Of a stretch of DNA of 64,000 nt, positions 63,490 to 64,000 are shown piece by piece. The notes below the pieces were generated by a model that worked only from the letters and a program-made list of their open reading frames with translations, did no database searches and was not told the origin of the DNA. The position numbers were made by a program, and so were the translations under genes. Position 1 is the stretch's first letter. Each line of letters starts with the position of its first letter. Source of the DNA: Terribacillus sp. DMT04 (GTDB taxonomy: Bacteria; Bacillota; Bacilli; Bacillales; Amphibacillaceae); contig NZ_CP077639.1 in assembly GCF_019056395.1 (NCBI RefSeq), positions 1,180,001-1,244,000 on the forward strand, given 5' to 3'.

Positions 63490-63795
63490 TCAGTCTTTTC
63501 CGTTAGCTAATGAAATAGCTGTATGTCCAATTTTTAAGTTTTGCTCTAGCTGCTGAGCAGTGTCCTGCGGATGATAATAGCCATTATCCATCATATATAA
63601 GGAGATGTCTCGATGCTGCTTGATAGCATCATCCAATTGCTTTATAAGTACTTGTCTAATTTCAGGGGTGGCAGTTTCAGTAATGGCAAGTGCGTAGCTT
63701 TTGATACCTGCTTTTGCTGACTGCAGCATATCGGATGCAATCACTTGATCACTGAATGCACCCATACCTATAAGCTTTTTTACTATTTCATTCAT
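63490..63795 (-). CDS. CotF-like spore coat protein
   Basis: 101 residues of a helical coat F-type domain (VIASDMLQSAKAGIKSYALAITETATPEIRQVLIKQLDDAIKQHRDISLYMMDNGYYHP). Coat F proteins are laid down on the spore. It overlaps the next gene's stop by 4 nt, so both are translated together. Spore-coat assignment is by family. Confidence 0.8.
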   Translation of the reverse strand: MNEIVKKLIGMGAFSDQVIASDMLQSAKAGIKSYALAITETATPEIRQVLIKQLDDAIKQHRDISLYMMDNGYYHPQDTAQQLEQNLKIGHTAISLANGKD

Positions 63796-63989
63796 ATTTC
63801 TCTTGTCCTTTCCAGCAGATTCGTTAATTCCTGCACGTGCTGAAGGGATGTATCAGCGTCGGATACCATTAGGCGTTTTAAAGAAGAATCAGAAACAAAA
63901 GCTTTCATCATGGACGATTTGGTCAGACAAAGACTTTTGAAGTGCAGCAGTTCTTGTAGTTCGAGTTCTTCATGTAATCCAGCTTTCAT
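63792..63989 (-). CDS. Short CotF-associated protein
   Basis: 65 residues (ELQELLHFKSLCLTKSSMMKAFVSDSSLKRLM...), similar in character to the small first gene that precedes coat F genes in Bacillus. It starts at ATG 63989 with GGTGGG just upstream. It is coupled to the CotF-like gene. The window ends 11 bp after its start. Confidence 0.7.
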   Translation of the reverse strand: MKAGLHEELELQELLHFKSLCLTKSSMMKAFVSDSSLKRLMVSDADTSLQHVQELTNLLERTREI

Positions 63990-64000
63990 TGCATCCCACC

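Overview
The window looks like a chromosome segment of a low-GC, endospore-forming Bacillaceae species, possibly Terribacillus or a close relative (a guess from gene content and style; no 16S gene is present). Support comes from strong AGGAGG-type ribosome binding sites, TTG and GTG starts, intrinsic terminators, CotF-like and SleB/CwlJ-like spore proteins, a Rap-like TPR protein, YesMN-type two-component genes, NamA, GuaC and small CspB-type cold shock proteins.

Region 1 (1-6310) is the replication end of a prophage or phage satellite: replication protein O, DnaB helicase, a frameshifted HNH gene, a RuvC-like resolvase, an ArpU-type late regulator and an excisionase-like protein. It then stops directly at a 79-bp attachment repeat derived from the 3' half of a tRNA-Val(GAC) gene. 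No capsid, terminase or lysis genes lie between ArpU and att.

Region 2 (6232-16078) is a second element bounded by two copies of that repeat. It holds a tyrosine integrase, an ImmA/IrrE peptidase, an IS3-family insertion and a cluster of lipoprotein and lipase-like genes. The intact minus-strand operon (15558 to 12716) encodes a lipoprotein, a 609-residue protein with an N-terminal lipase-like GHSLG motif and a helical C-terminal half, and a 111-residue partner. This matches the layout of the type VII secreted reverse-orientation lipase toxin TslA with its lipoprotein immunity protein TilA. Extra intact and broken copies of the lipoprotein and toxin lie beside it. This is my main candidate for an undescribed system.

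Region 3 (16.1-25.3 kb) is an AT-rich, gene-poor accessory zone. It has two integrase fossils, a serine hydrolase, a nonsense-mutated S51-type gene, an alpha/beta hydrolase lacking its catalytic histidine, a cold shock gene, a transglutaminase-like protein, a metallo-beta-lactamase-fold enzyme and small membrane proteins.

Region 4 (25.3-48.5 kb) is ordinary chromosome: an aldo/keto reductase, MarR, NamA, nucleotidyltransferase, DUF402 and SDR genes. A full beta-galactoside operon follows (YesN/YesM-like two-component system, catabolite-responsive elements, binding protein, two permeases, LacZ). Then come an IsdG-like heme oxygenase under a Fur box, GMP reductase, an RNase H-like protein, a SolA-type oxidase and a CwlO-type M23 peptidoglycan hydrolase.

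Region 5 (48.5-64 kb) begins with an IS1182-family element sitting between the two arms of a terminator-like hairpin. It is followed by a nucleotidyltransferase, a second cold shock gene and a probably phosphate-controlled operon (truncated TIM-barrel protein, SurE, Afu/Fbp-type ABC transporter). The remainder holds small sporulation-like genes, SleB/CwlJ-type hydrolase, Rap-like protein, a MarR-nitroreductase-monooxygenase operon and two CotF-like genes.
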